Notes under the pieces: generated by a model
Database searches by the model: none
Seen by the model: the letters and a program-made list of their open reading frames with translations, nothing else
What the model was told of the DNA's origin: nothing
Assembly: GCA_964387935.1 (NCBI GenBank)
Contig: CAYLZN010000052.1
Location: 1 to 23,435 of the forward strand
Origin: CAYLZN01 sp964387935
GTDB taxonomy: Bacteria; Acidobacteriota; Vicinamibacteria; Vicinamibacterales; JAFNAJ01
Direction of reading: 5' to 3'
Length of the DNA stretch: 23,435 nucleotides
In this document: positions 1 through 6,737 of the stretch, in pieces
How the letters are laid out: every line of letters starts with the position of its first letter
How positions within the stretch are numbered: position 1 is the first letter of the stretch
Position numbers and translations under genes: made by a program

Positions 1-3
1 CAC

Positions 4-2646
4 GTGCGTGGAGCCACGACCTTGGTCGTGTGCGTCGTGCTCGTCAGCCTGGCAGCGGCCCGCCGCCTGGCCTCGGAGTCGCCGGACTACGACGTGCTGG
101 TCCGCGGCGGGACCGTGTACGACGGCACGGGCAGTGCGCCGCAACGCGCCGACGTCGGCATCCGCGGCGACCGCATTGCCGCCGTCGGCCAGCTCGCGTC
201 GGCTCAGGCACGCGTGCTGGTCGACGCGACCGGCCTCGCCGTCACGCCAGGCTTCATCAACATGCTGTCGCACTCCGAAATCTCGCTCATCCACGACGGC
301 CGCTCGCAAAGTGAGATCCGTCAGGGCGTGACGACGCAGGTGTTCGGCGAAGGGTCGATGGGACCCCTGAGCGGGACCATGAAGGGCTATCGCCTCGCCC
401 GCATGGGCGACGTCAAGTACGAGATGCCGTGGACGACGCTCGCCGAGTACCTGACCCACCTGGAGCGACGCGGCGTGGCGCAGAACGTCGCCTCGTTCGT
501 GAGTGCCGCCACGATCCGGGAGCACGTCGTCGGACTCGAGAACAAGGCGCCCACGCCGGAGCAGCTCGCCACGATGAAGGGGCTGGTCCAGGCCGAGATG
601 GAAGCCGGCGCGCTGGGCCTGACGTCTGCGCTCATCTACGCGCCGGCGCAGTATGCGACGACCGAGGAGCTGATCGAGCTTGCGAGGGTCGCCGCGAAGT
701 ACCAGGGCAAGTTCATCGCGCACATGCGGAGTGAGGGCGATCGCCTGCTCGACGCCATCGACGAGATGATCCGCATTGGCCGGGAGGCGGGGCTTCCGGT
801 CGAGATTTACCACCTCAAGGCCAGCGGACAGTCGAACTGGGGCGCGCTCGATGCCGCCATCGCCAGGATCGAGGCGGCGCGAAAGGGCGGCGTCCGCATC
901 ACGGCAGACATGTACACCTACACGGCCGGTGCTACGGGCTTCGACGCCTGCATGCCGCCCTGGGCGCTCGATGGCGGCTACGACGCGCTTTTCCAGCGGC
1001 TCGCCGAGGCCGAAACGAGAACGCGCATTCGTGACGAGATGACCCGGCCGGCGGCGACCTGGGAGAACCTCTGTCACGCCGCCGGCTCGCCCGACCGGAT
1101 TCTGCTGCTCGGGTTCCGCAACAAGGCGCTCGAGCCGCTGACCGGGAAGACGCTGGCCGCCGTGGCTGCGGCGCGCAAGCAGCCCTGGCCGGAGACCGTG
1201 ATGGATCTCGTGCGCGAGGACCGGTCGCGCGTCAGCGTGGCGTACTTCCTCATGTCCGAAGACAACGTGAAGAAGCAGATCCGCCTGCCCTGGGTTTCGT
1301 TCGGCTCCGATGCGGCCTCGATGGCCACCGAGGGCGTCTTCCTGCGATCCTCGACCCATCCCCGTGCCTACGGCAACTTCGCGCGCCTGCTCGGCAAGTA
1401 CGTGCGCGACGAGAAGGTCATCACCCTGCAGGAAGCCGTCCGACGCCTGTCCGGTTTCCCGGCCGAGACGCTCGGCCTCGATCGCCGCGGGCTGCTGAAG
1501 GAGGGGCACTACGCCGATCTCGCGATCTTCGATCCGGCGACGATCGCCGATCGCGCGACCTTCGAGGCGCCGCATCAGTACGCGGTGGGGATGCGGCACG
1601 TGTTCGTCAACGGCGTGCAGGTGCTGAAGGATGGCGAGCACACCGGCGCGACGCCGGGCCGCGCCGTGTGGGGCCCCGGGCGCGCCGTCCGCACGACGCT
1701 CGAGCCCACGGCCGACCCGGCGCTCGAGCGGCTGGCGGTCGAGGTCGAACGGCTGGCCGCCGAGTCGGGCGGTGTCGTGGGCGTCTCGGCTCGTCACATG
1801 GAGACGGGCCGACGCGTGTCGTTGCGCGGGGGGGAACGGTTTCCGATGGCCAGCGCCTACAAGGTGCCGATTGCCGTCGAGTTGCTCCGGCGCGTCGACG
1901 CCGGCGACGTCTCGCTCGACGAGATGGTGCTGCTGCGCCCGCGGGACCTCCACGCGGGCAGCGGGATCCTCACGGCGCTCTTCAATAAGCCCGGCGTCTC
2001 GCTCTCCGTCCGCAACCTGCTGGAGCTGATGCTGCTCATCAGCGACAACTCGGCGACCGACGTGCTTCTCGATCGCGCCGGCGGCGGGGCTGCCGTCACG
2101 GCGCGGATGCAGGCCCTGGGGTTGGCTGGCATCCAGGTGAGCCGCCCGACGCTGCAGCTCATCGCCGACTGGGCCGGCGTGACCGCGCTGCCGCCCGAGA
2201 GCGAATGGTCGCCTGAGCTGTGGTCGAACCTGCTCGATGCCGTGCCTGCCGATCGAGCCCGTGCGGCCGCCGAGCGCTTCGCTCGGGATGCCCGCGACAC
2301 CGCCACGCCAGACGACATGACCGAGTTGCTGGCGCGGATTCACGGACGGCGTCTGCACCAGCCGCCGACCGCGGCGCTGCTGCTCGACATCATGCGCCGC
2401 TGCCAGACGGGCGAGCTGCGCCTGCGTGGGTTTCTGCCAGAGGGCACGATCGTCGCGCACAAGACGGGTACGATCGGCGGAACGACCAACGACGTGGGCA
2501 TTGTCACGTTGCCGCAGGGGGCCGGGCACGTGGCGATCTCGGTGTTCGTCAAGGAGTCGTCGAAGACGGTCGAGGCCCGCGAGCGCGTCATCGCGCACAT
2601 CGCACGCGCCGTTCACGACTTCTTTCTCTTCCGACCTGCGTCGTAG
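4..2646 (+). CDS. Secreted N-acyl-D-amino-acid deacylase fused to class A beta-lactamase-like serine hydrolase
   Basis: The protein has 880 residues. A hydrophobic N-terminus (about 5-20) looks like a signal peptide, so it probably acts outside the cytoplasm. Residues about 28-560 form an amidohydrolase of the D-aminoacylase family: the PGFIN strand, histidines H240 (AHMRSEG) and H270 (YHLKASG) and aspartate D436 (FGSDA) are in the expected order. The Cys metal ligand usual in D-aminoacylases (NCG motif) is replaced by GEG around E116. Residues about 565-880 form a class A beta-lactamase-like domain: SAYK (S617, K620), SDN (680-682), RDTATP and KTG (820-822). The general-base Glu of the omega loop is not evident, so true beta-lactamase activity is doubtful. 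Together the domains suggest processing of D-amino-acid peptides such as cell-wall fragments (inference). The GTG start is four bases into the window, so a start further upstream cannot be excluded. Confidence 0.85.
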   Translation: MRGATTLVVCVVLVSLAAARRLASESPDYDVLVRGGTVYDGTGSAPQRADVGIRGDRIAAVGQLASAQARVLVDATGLAVTPGFINMLSHSEISLIHDGRSQSEIRQGVTTQVFGEGSMGPLSGTMKGYRLARMGDVKYEMPWTTLAEYLTHLERRGVAQNVASFVSAATIREHVVGLENKAPTPEQLATMKGLVQAEMEAGALGLTSALIYAPAQYATTEELIELARVAAKYQGKFIAHMRSEGDRLLDAIDEMIRIGREAGLPVEIYHLKASGQSNWGALDAAIARIEAARKGGVRITADMYTYTAGATGFDACMPPWALDGGYDALFQRLAEAETRTRIRDEMTRPAATWENLCHAAGSPDRILLLGFRNKALEPLTGKTLAAVAAARKQPWPETVMDLVREDRSRVSVAYFLMSEDNVKKQIRLPWVSFGSDAASMATEGVFLRSSTHPRAYGNFARLLGKYVRDEKVITLQEAVRRLSGFPAETLGLDRRGLLKEGHYADLAIFDPATIADRATFEAPHQYAVGMRHVFVNGVQVLKDGEHTGATPGRAVWGPGRAVRTTLEPTADPALERLAVEVERLAAESGGVVGVSARHMETGRRVSLRGGERFPMASAYKVPIAVELLRRVDAGDVSLDEMVLLRPRDLHAGSGILTALFNKPGVSLSVRNLLELMLLISDNSATDVLLDRAGGGAAVTARMQALGLAGIQVSRPTLQLIADWAGVTALPPESEWSPELWSNLLDAVPADRARAAAERFARDARDTATPDDMTELLARIHGRRLHQPPTAALLLDIMRRCQTGELRLRGFLPEGTIVAHKTGTIGGTTNDVGIVTLPQGAGHVAISVFVKESSKTVEARERVIAHIARAVHDFFLFRPAS

Positions 2647-2665
2647 CGAGGACCACCCGCTTTTT

Positions 2666-2705
2666 CGCGGCGGTGGATGCGAGCCACCGACCCCCGCCGC
2701 GTGAA
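2666..2705 (-). repeat. Degenerate tRNA-Val 3' fragment (att-like direct repeat)
   Basis: Positions 2672-2705 match 3279-3312 of the intact tRNA-Val gene at 31 of 34 bases, covering the T-arm, variable loop, anticodon 3' stem and anticodon loop. Mismatches are at 2679, 2683 and 2700. A weaker match continues to 2666. The T-loop is mutated and the 5' half is missing, so it is not a tRNA gene. The copies are in the same orientation about 607 bp apart and bracket the broken toxin-antitoxin module, as left and right ends of a tRNA-integrated element would. Confidence 0.75.
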
Positions 2706-2744
2706 CACGCCGTCGAACAGACTGGCCAATTGAGCCAATAAGCC

Positions 2745-2750
2745 TATTAT
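2745..2750 (+). promoter_or_regulatory. Possible -10 box of the antitoxin gene
   Basis: TATTAT lies six bases before the antitoxin ATG at 2757. Transcription starting 7 bases downstream would begin at the A of ATG, giving a leaderless mRNA. No convincing -35 box or Shine-Dalgarno sequence is visible, although the short AT-rich stretch stands out from its GC-rich surroundings. Confidence 0.3.
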
Positions 2751-2756
2751 GGACGC

Positions 2757-3008
2757 ATGAAGACCGTAGCAGCGACTGAAGGCAAGAACCGGTTCGGAGC
2801 CATCATCGACGACGCTCAGAGAGAACCGGTCGTCATTCGTCGCCAGGACCGCGACGTCGCGGTGGTCTTGTCGATGGCCGACTATGAGCGCCTGCGATCC
2901 GGCAACGCTCAGGGAGCGATTGCTGTTACCCAAGTGCGACCCGTACGTGACGCGCGCGCGTCGTCAGGAACTGCTGTTGCGCCTTGCACCATTGGTGGAG
3001 ATCGTTGA
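2757..3008 (+). pseudogene. Phd/YefM-type antitoxin with replaced C-terminus
   Basis: Residues 1-47 are a typical Phd/YefM antitoxin DNA-binding domain (MKTVAATEGKNRFG, then EPVVIRR and VVLSMADYERLR). After about position 2898 the reading frame leaves antitoxin-like sequence and runs out of frame through DNA encoding the PIN toxin remnant, ending after 83 residues. The normal toxin-binding C-terminus is therefore missing. The protein could still fold as a DNA-binding domain, but it should no longer neutralise a toxin. Base composition is less GC-rich than the flanking genes, in keeping with acquisition by transfer. Confidence 0.7.
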
Positions 3009-3177
3009 GGTCGTACAGCAAGTGCGCGCCTGTCGGGACCCAGACGGCGACAAGTTCCTCGAGGCCGCGGTGAACGGTCGGGCGGACGTGATCGTTACGG
3101 GGGACAGGGATCTCCTCGACTTGCACCCCTTCCGCGGGATCGTGATCGTGGGCCCAGCCGACTACCTGCGGCGGTAA
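2884..3177 (+). pseudogene. PIN-family toxin remnant lacking its N-terminus
   Basis: From position 2908 the frame reads LRERLLLPKCDPYV, then RACRDPDGDKFLEAAVNGRADVIVTGDRDLLDLHPFRGI, the C-terminal two thirds of a PIN-domain toxin (COG1569-type, VapC-like RNase fold). Acidic residues of the middle and C-terminal motifs (DGDKFLE, TGDRD) remain. The first strand with the essential DTN aspartate, about 40-50 residues, is absent. The ATG at 2884 lies inside the antitoxin coding sequence in another frame. The simplest reading is a deletion that joined the antitoxin body to the toxin body and destroyed the nuclease site. This is almost certainly a dead toxin. Confidence 0.75.
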
Positions 3178-3267
3178 TGCCGTGCCGAGCGGACCGCCGT
3201 CCGCGGCGGCGTGCAAAGGCCGATGGTGGCCAGCAGCCTGCCGGCAGCCGATCTGTGCGAAGTGTGT

Positions 3268-3342
3268 TGGTGCGCGCTGGTGGATTCGAACCACCGACCC
3301 CCGCCGTGTGAAGGCGGTGCTCTACCGCTGAGCCAAGCGCGC
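3268..3342 (-). tRNA. tRNA-Val (anticodon CAC)
   Basis: Read on the minus strand this is a complete 75-nt cloverleaf with encoded CCA. The acceptor stem GCGCGCT (3336-3342) pairs with AGCGCGC (3272-3278). The D-stem is GCTC/GAGC. The anticodon stem CCGCC/GGCGG holds loop TTCACAC, giving anticodon CAC for valine GTG codons. The T-stem GGTGG/CCACC holds loop TTCGAAT. A partial copy of its 3' half lies at 2666-2705. Confidence 0.97.
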
Positions 3343-3389
3343 CCGGGTGGGGTGCTCGCGAGGGGCGGTCCCGCCCAACGCGAACAGGG

Positions 3390-3419
3390 ATCATAGCCCA
3401 AGCCCCGCACCGTGGGCAA
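3390..3419 (-). promoter_or_regulatory. Candidate promoter of tRNA-Val
   Basis: On the minus strand TTGCCC (3414-3419) and TATGAT (3390-3395) are separated by 18 bp. They match the sigma-70 consensus at 4 of 6 and 5 of 6 positions. Transcription would start near 3383, about 40 bases before the mature tRNA 5' end. Confidence 0.45.
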
Positions 3420-3451
3420 TGTGACGGGAACCGCGCCAGGGAACTTCCGCC

Positions 3452-4432
3452 GTGTTCAGCGAGTCTCTGCTGTCGATGGCCGCGCCGCTCACTCGACGAA
3501 CGCTCCTCGCCACGGGAGCCCTCGCCAGCGCCGGGGCGGTCTGGACGAGCCTCTCCTCCCCGCGGCCTGCCAGGTTCCTTCGCGATCGGTTCGCCGAGTG
3601 GGGCAGGGACGTGCCGCCGGCCCCGCACAAGCCGGCGCCCGCCGCCTGGGACGACAACCACATCACGGTCACGTGGCTCGGGCACGCGACGGTTCTCGTC
3701 AACTTCTACGGCCTGCGCCTCCTCACGGACCCGGTGCTGTTCCCACGGATCGGCCTCGATCTGGGAGTCGGCAGCTTCGGCCCGCTGCGACTGGTCCAGT
3801 GCGCGCTCACGCCGGACGAACTGCCGGATCTCGACCTCGTGCTCGTGTCGCACGCACACTTCGATCACCTGGACACGCCCTCACTCGCCGCGGTTCGTGG
3901 CCGGCCCGCAGCCGTCATGGCCGCTGCTACGTCCGACCTCCTGCCGGCGGACCGTTACTCGTCGGTCACCGAGCTGCGCTGGAACGACTCGACGAACGTG
4001 AGGACCCGCCGCGGAGAGGCCCTGGTCCGCGCCATCGAGGTGAATCACTGGGGCGCACGCATGCAGCGCGACCGTCACCGCGGCTACACGGGCTTCATCG
4101 TCGAGCGCGAGGGCCGGACGCTGCTGATCGGCGGCGACACCGCCCAGACGACCCTGTTCAGGAACTACCGGCGCTACGGGCCGTTCGAGGCGGCCGTCAT
4201 GCCCGTCGGCGCCTACGACCCGTGGATCCGGTACCACTGCACACCCGAGCAGGCGGTGGCGATGGCGGATGCCGCCGGCGCTCGCGTGTTCGTCCCGGTC
4301 CACCACCAGTCCTTCAGGCTGAGCCGCGAGCCGCTCACGGAGCCGATTGAACGCACCGAGCGGGCCCTGCGCGACGAGCGCGACCGTCTTGCCCTGCGCG
4401 AGATCGGGCAGACGATGAGACTGGACGGCTGA
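3452..4432 (+). CDS. Tat-exported MBL-fold metallo-hydrolase (UlaG/NAPE-PLD-like)
   Basis: The protein has 326 residues. The N-terminus contains a twin-arginine motif (TRRTLLA) followed by an Ala-rich hydrophobic stretch, so folded export through Tat is predicted. The body is a metallo-beta-lactamase fold of the UlaG/NAPE-PLD group: WLGHATVLV strand, HAHFDH metal motif (H134, H136, D138, H139), H199, GGDTA (D229) and VHH (H284, H285). Such enzymes hydrolyse phosphodiester or lactone bonds using two metal ions; the substrate here cannot be told. The GTG start at 3452 is preceded by AGGGAA. An in-frame ATG at 3476 would also keep the Tat signal. The gene stands alone, its 3' end facing the citryl-CoA lyase gene. 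Confidence 0.85.
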   Translation: MFSESLLSMAAPLTRRTLLATGALASAGAVWTSLSSPRPARFLRDRFAEWGRDVPPAPHKPAPAAWDDNHITVTWLGHATVLVNFYGLRLLTDPVLFPRIGLDLGVGSFGPLRLVQCALTPDELPDLDLVLVSHAHFDHLDTPSLAAVRGRPAAVMAAATSDLLPADRYSSVTELRWNDSTNVRTRRGEALVRAIEVNHWGARMQRDRHRGYTGFIVEREGRTLLIGGDTAQTTLFRNYRRYGPFEAAVMPVGAYDPWIRYHCTPEQAVAMADAAGARVFVPVHHQSFRLSREPLTEPIERTERALRDERDRLALREIGQTMRLDG

Positions 4433-4440
4433 CGGGCTCG

Positions 4441-4475
4441 AGGCACAGGGCACAAGGCACTGGGCACCTGGCACC
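4441..4475. repeat. Heptamer repeat cluster 1 (GGCACNN)
   Basis: Five contiguous 7-bp units fill exactly 35 bp: AGGCACA, GGGCACA, AGGCACT, GGGCACC, TGGCACC. The array occupies most of the 49-bp spacer between two convergent genes, beginning 8 bases after one stop codon and ending 6 bases before the other. Confidence 0.8.
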
Positions 4476-4481
4476 GTCATT

Positions 4482-5339
4482 TCACTTCCTCGTTTCTGGC
4501 AGCCTGCGCTCCGCCGGTCCGTCGTAGACGTACCCGGTCGCGTCAATCGCGCGCATCGGGCGCTCCCGCGTCTGCTCTTCGAACGCCTGGGCGATGAGGC
4601 CGGGCACGCGCGAGATGATGAAGAGCGCGTGGCCCAGCTCCGGCGGGAGGCCAATGTCGCAGCAGACGGCCGCAATGGCCCCGTCGACATTGATCGGAAT
4701 GCGCGTCTCCTCCGGCCGGCGCCCGGCATTGATCGCACGCTCGATGGCGCGGCACATGTGAAGTCCTCGCCCGTCGAGGTCGAGTTCGAGCGCCATCTGG
4801 AACAGTCGCGACGCCCGCGGATCGTGCGTGTGCAGGCGATGGCCGAAGCCCGGGACCGGCTCCTTGCGCGCGCGGTACTCGGCCACGAGACGCTGCGCGG
4901 CTTCGTCCACGCTCGCCCCGTGACGCACGAACTCCGCGCCACGCTCGAGCGTCCGCATCGCCGACTCGATGTCTCCCCCGTGGTACCGGCCGAACGCGAG
5001 GATGCCCGCCGCCACGCTCGCCCGCAGCGGCGCCCCGGCCGTGGCCACGTTGCGCGCCGCCAGCGTGGACGGAGGAGTGGACCCGTGGTCCATCACCGAG
5101 ACCAACAGGGCGTCCATCAGCTTGCCGATCGCCGGGGTCGGCAGCTCGCCCGTGAGCAACAGGTACACCCCCTCGGCGAACGAGACACGCCCCATGGCCT
5201 CGTCGACGGCGTAGCCGCGCACGAGGATGCGGTTTTGTTCGACCCGGGTGATGGCGGTCTTCGAGGGCACCGGCGCCTCCGTTCGGCGAGTGGGACGTTG
5301 GAGCTTGCCGACCTCCGTGTGGTCCACGGTGCGAGCCAC
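4482..5339 (-). CDS. Citryl-CoA lyase (citrate synthase superfamily)
   Basis: The protein has 285 residues, much shorter than citrate synthase (about 370-430) and typical of citryl-CoA lyase. It retains the three catalytic positions of the superfamily: H120 (RYHGGDIE), H167 (GFGHR) and D219 (NVDG). Citryl-CoA lyases cleave citryl-CoA to acetyl-CoA and oxaloacetate; related short proteins may act on other acyl-CoA substrates. No citryl-CoA synthetase gene is in the window. The GTG start at 5339 is supported by GGGAGG six bases upstream. It lies 75 bp downstream of upp on the same strand and may be co-transcribed with it. Confidence 0.75.
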   Translation of the reverse strand: MARTVDHTEVGKLQRPTRRTEAPVPSKTAITRVEQNRILVRGYAVDEAMGRVSFAEGVYLLLTGELPTPAIGKLMDALLVSVMDHGSTPPSTLAARNVATAGAPLRASVAAGILAFGRYHGGDIESAMRTLERGAEFVRHGASVDEAAQRLVAEYRARKEPVPGFGHRLHTHDPRASRLFQMALELDLDGRGLHMCRAIERAINAGRRPEETRIPINVDGAIAAVCCDIGLPPELGHALFIISRVPGLIAQAFEEQTRERPMRAIDATGYVYDGPAERRLPETRK

Positions 5340-5414
5340 GGCAGACCTCCCGTGACATTCTCCGAGCGTTTCACGGCACCGCGGCCAGGTACCTGCGCGG
5401 CGCGCCGACGTCCG

Positions 5415-6038
5415 TCAACTGGTGCCGTACAACCGGTCGCCAAAGTCCCCGAGGCCAGGCACGATGAACTTGTGCTCGTTCAGGCGCTGATCGACCACGG
5501 GGGTGTAGATCCGGACATCGGGGTGCGCGTCGGAGAGCGCCTGCACGCCCTCCGGCGCAGCGACGATGCACAGCAGGCGGATGTCGCGCGCGCCTTGCCG
5601 CTGCAGGAGGTCGATGGCCGCCAGCGCGCTGCCGCCCGTGGCGAGCATCGGGTCCACCATGAAGACGTGGCAGTCGCCGAGTCCGGTCGGGAACTTCGCG
5701 TAGTACTGCGAGGCCACGGCGGTCGTCTCGTCGCGCTGGAGGCCGATGTGGCCCACCCGCGCCTTCGGCACGACGTCGAGAAAGGCCTCGAGCATGCCCA
5801 GGCCTGCCCGGAGGACCGGCACGACCACCACGTCGGCCGCCACTTCGCGGCCCGACGCCTGCCCGAGGGGCGTCGCCACCGTGGTCGCCCGAGTCGGCAG
5901 GTCACGCGTCGCCTCTGCCGCCAGGAGGAGGCTGATGCGCCGCGCCATCACCCGAAAGGTATCCGGCCGCGTTTCCACATCGCGGAGCCGCAGCAGCACG
6001 TCGTGCACAACCGGGTGATCGACCAGGTGGAGAGGCAC
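5415..6038 (-). CDS. upp: Uracil phosphoribosyltransferase
   Basis: The protein has 207 residues, matching the family length of about 208. It makes UMP from uracil and PRPP in the cytoplasm. The PRPP-binding motif DPMLATGGS, the VPVLRAGLGM loop and the C-terminal VPGLGDFGDRLYGT block are clear. The GTG at 6038 is chosen because VPLHLVDHPVVHDVLL aligns with the normal UPRT N-terminus. The open frame continues upstream to 6179, but only through the heptamer repeat, coding for low-complexity Arg/Tyr/Thr sequence. No strong Shine-Dalgarno is visible. The neighbour hpt lies upstream on the same strand, giving a base-salvage pair. Confidence 0.93.
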   Translation of the reverse strand: MPLHLVDHPVVHDVLLRLRDVETRPDTFRVMARRISLLLAAEATRDLPTRATTVATPLGQASGREVAADVVVVPVLRAGLGMLEAFLDVVPKARVGHIGLQRDETTAVASQYYAKFPTGLGDCHVFMVDPMLATGGSALAAIDLLQRQGARDIRLLCIVAAPEGVQALSDAHPDVRIYTPVVDQRLNEHKFIVPGLGDFGDRLYGTS

Positions 6039-6055
6039 GGGGGAAATATAACACT

Positions 6056-6154
6056 GGCGTACGGCGTACGGCGTACGACGTACGGTTGGCGTACGGTTGG
6101 CGTACGGTTGGCGCACGGACTGAGCCGTACGCCGTACGCCGTACGCCGTACGCC
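6056..6154. repeat. Heptamer repeat cluster 2 (GGCGTAC) forming a long inverted repeat
   Basis: The left arm (6056-6083) is GGCGTAC three times and GACGTAC once. It continues as 11-bp units GGTT+GGCGTAC to about 6118. The right arm (6127-6154) is four copies of GTACGCC, the reverse complement of the same unit. The arms can pair over 28 bp with one mismatch around a 43-nt loop. The last unit overlaps the first base of the hpt stop codon, so the array fills nearly the whole hpt-upp spacer. Confidence 0.85.
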
Positions 6155-6690
6155 TACAGATGCTCTTCCAACACCCCAATGAACGGCAGGTTCCTGAACC
6201 GCTCGTCGAAGTCGAGGCCGTAGCCGACGACGAAGAAGTCCTCGATTTCGAAGCCGATGTAGTCCACCTTGACGTCGATCTGGCGTCGCGACGGCTTGCT
6301 GAGCAGGCAGGCGGCCCGCAGGCTCCGCGGCGCCCGCGCGTGCAGGATGTCCCGCAGGTAGTTCAACGTCAGGCCCGTATCGACGATGTCCTCCACGATG
6401 ACCACGTCGCGGCCTTCGATCCGCGAGTCGAGGTCCTTCAGCAGCCTCACCTCGCCAGACGACGAGGTCCCCTTGCCGTAGCTCGAGAGCGCGATGAAGT
6501 CCACCGTGACGCGGGTGCTCATGGCCCGCACCAGATCGGCCATGAACAGGAAGCCGCCCTTGAGGACGCTGATGAGGTGAATCTCAGCCCCGCCGGGGTG
6601 GTCGCGCTCGATGGCGTCAGCGATCTCCCGCACCCGCTGGTTGAGCTGTTCTGGAGGAATGAGGACCTTGGCGACGCGAGAGCTCGACAT
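6154..6690 (-). CDS. hpt: Hypoxanthine phosphoribosyltransferase
   Basis: The protein has 178 residues. It converts hypoxanthine or guanine and PRPP to IMP or GMP. The PRPP motif VVIVEDIVDTG (about 96-106), the SVLKGGFLFMADL loop and the C-terminal VGYGLDFDERFRNLPFIG block are canonical. The ATG at 6690 (MSSSRVAKV) fits family N-termini; the frame is open 15 codons further but those residues are not conserved. It is transcribed divergently from rpiB, with 47 bp between the starts, and upstream of upp. The gene ends in the repeat at 6056-6154, which may limit read-through into upp. Confidence 0.94.
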   Translation of the reverse strand: MSSSRVAKVLIPPEQLNQRVREIADAIERDHPGGAEIHLISVLKGGFLFMADLVRAMSTRVTVDFIALSSYGKGTSSSGEVRLLKDLDSRIEGRDVVIVEDIVDTGLTLNYLRDILHARAPRSLRAACLLSKPSRRQIDVKVDYIGFEIEDFFVVGYGLDFDERFRNLPFIGVLEEHL

Positions 6691-6737
6691 AGGGCAGAAT
6701 AACGGCGGCCGGCCGAGGCCGGAAGCGTAGCACACGA

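Noticed and set aside
2653..2676. Terminator-like hairpin with five T's after the first gene
   Set aside because: The T's are in the loop, the stem has a bulge, and half of it is the tRNA fragment.
3194..3209. CCGCCG-TCCG-CGGCGG hairpin downstream of tRNA-Val
   Set aside because: Short stem with no T-run; too little to call a terminator.
6056..6154. CRISPR-like array
   Set aside because: Units are 7-11 bp without spacers and no cas gene is present.
6039..6179. N-terminal extension of upp by 47 codons
   Set aside because: It is translation of the heptamer repeat; the UPRT family N-terminus begins at the GTG at 6038.
4629..6182. 517-codon plus-strand open frame
   Set aside because: It runs antisense to citryl-CoA lyase and upp, has no recognisable domain and is rich in Arg, His and Ala as expected for a shadow frame in high-GC DNA.
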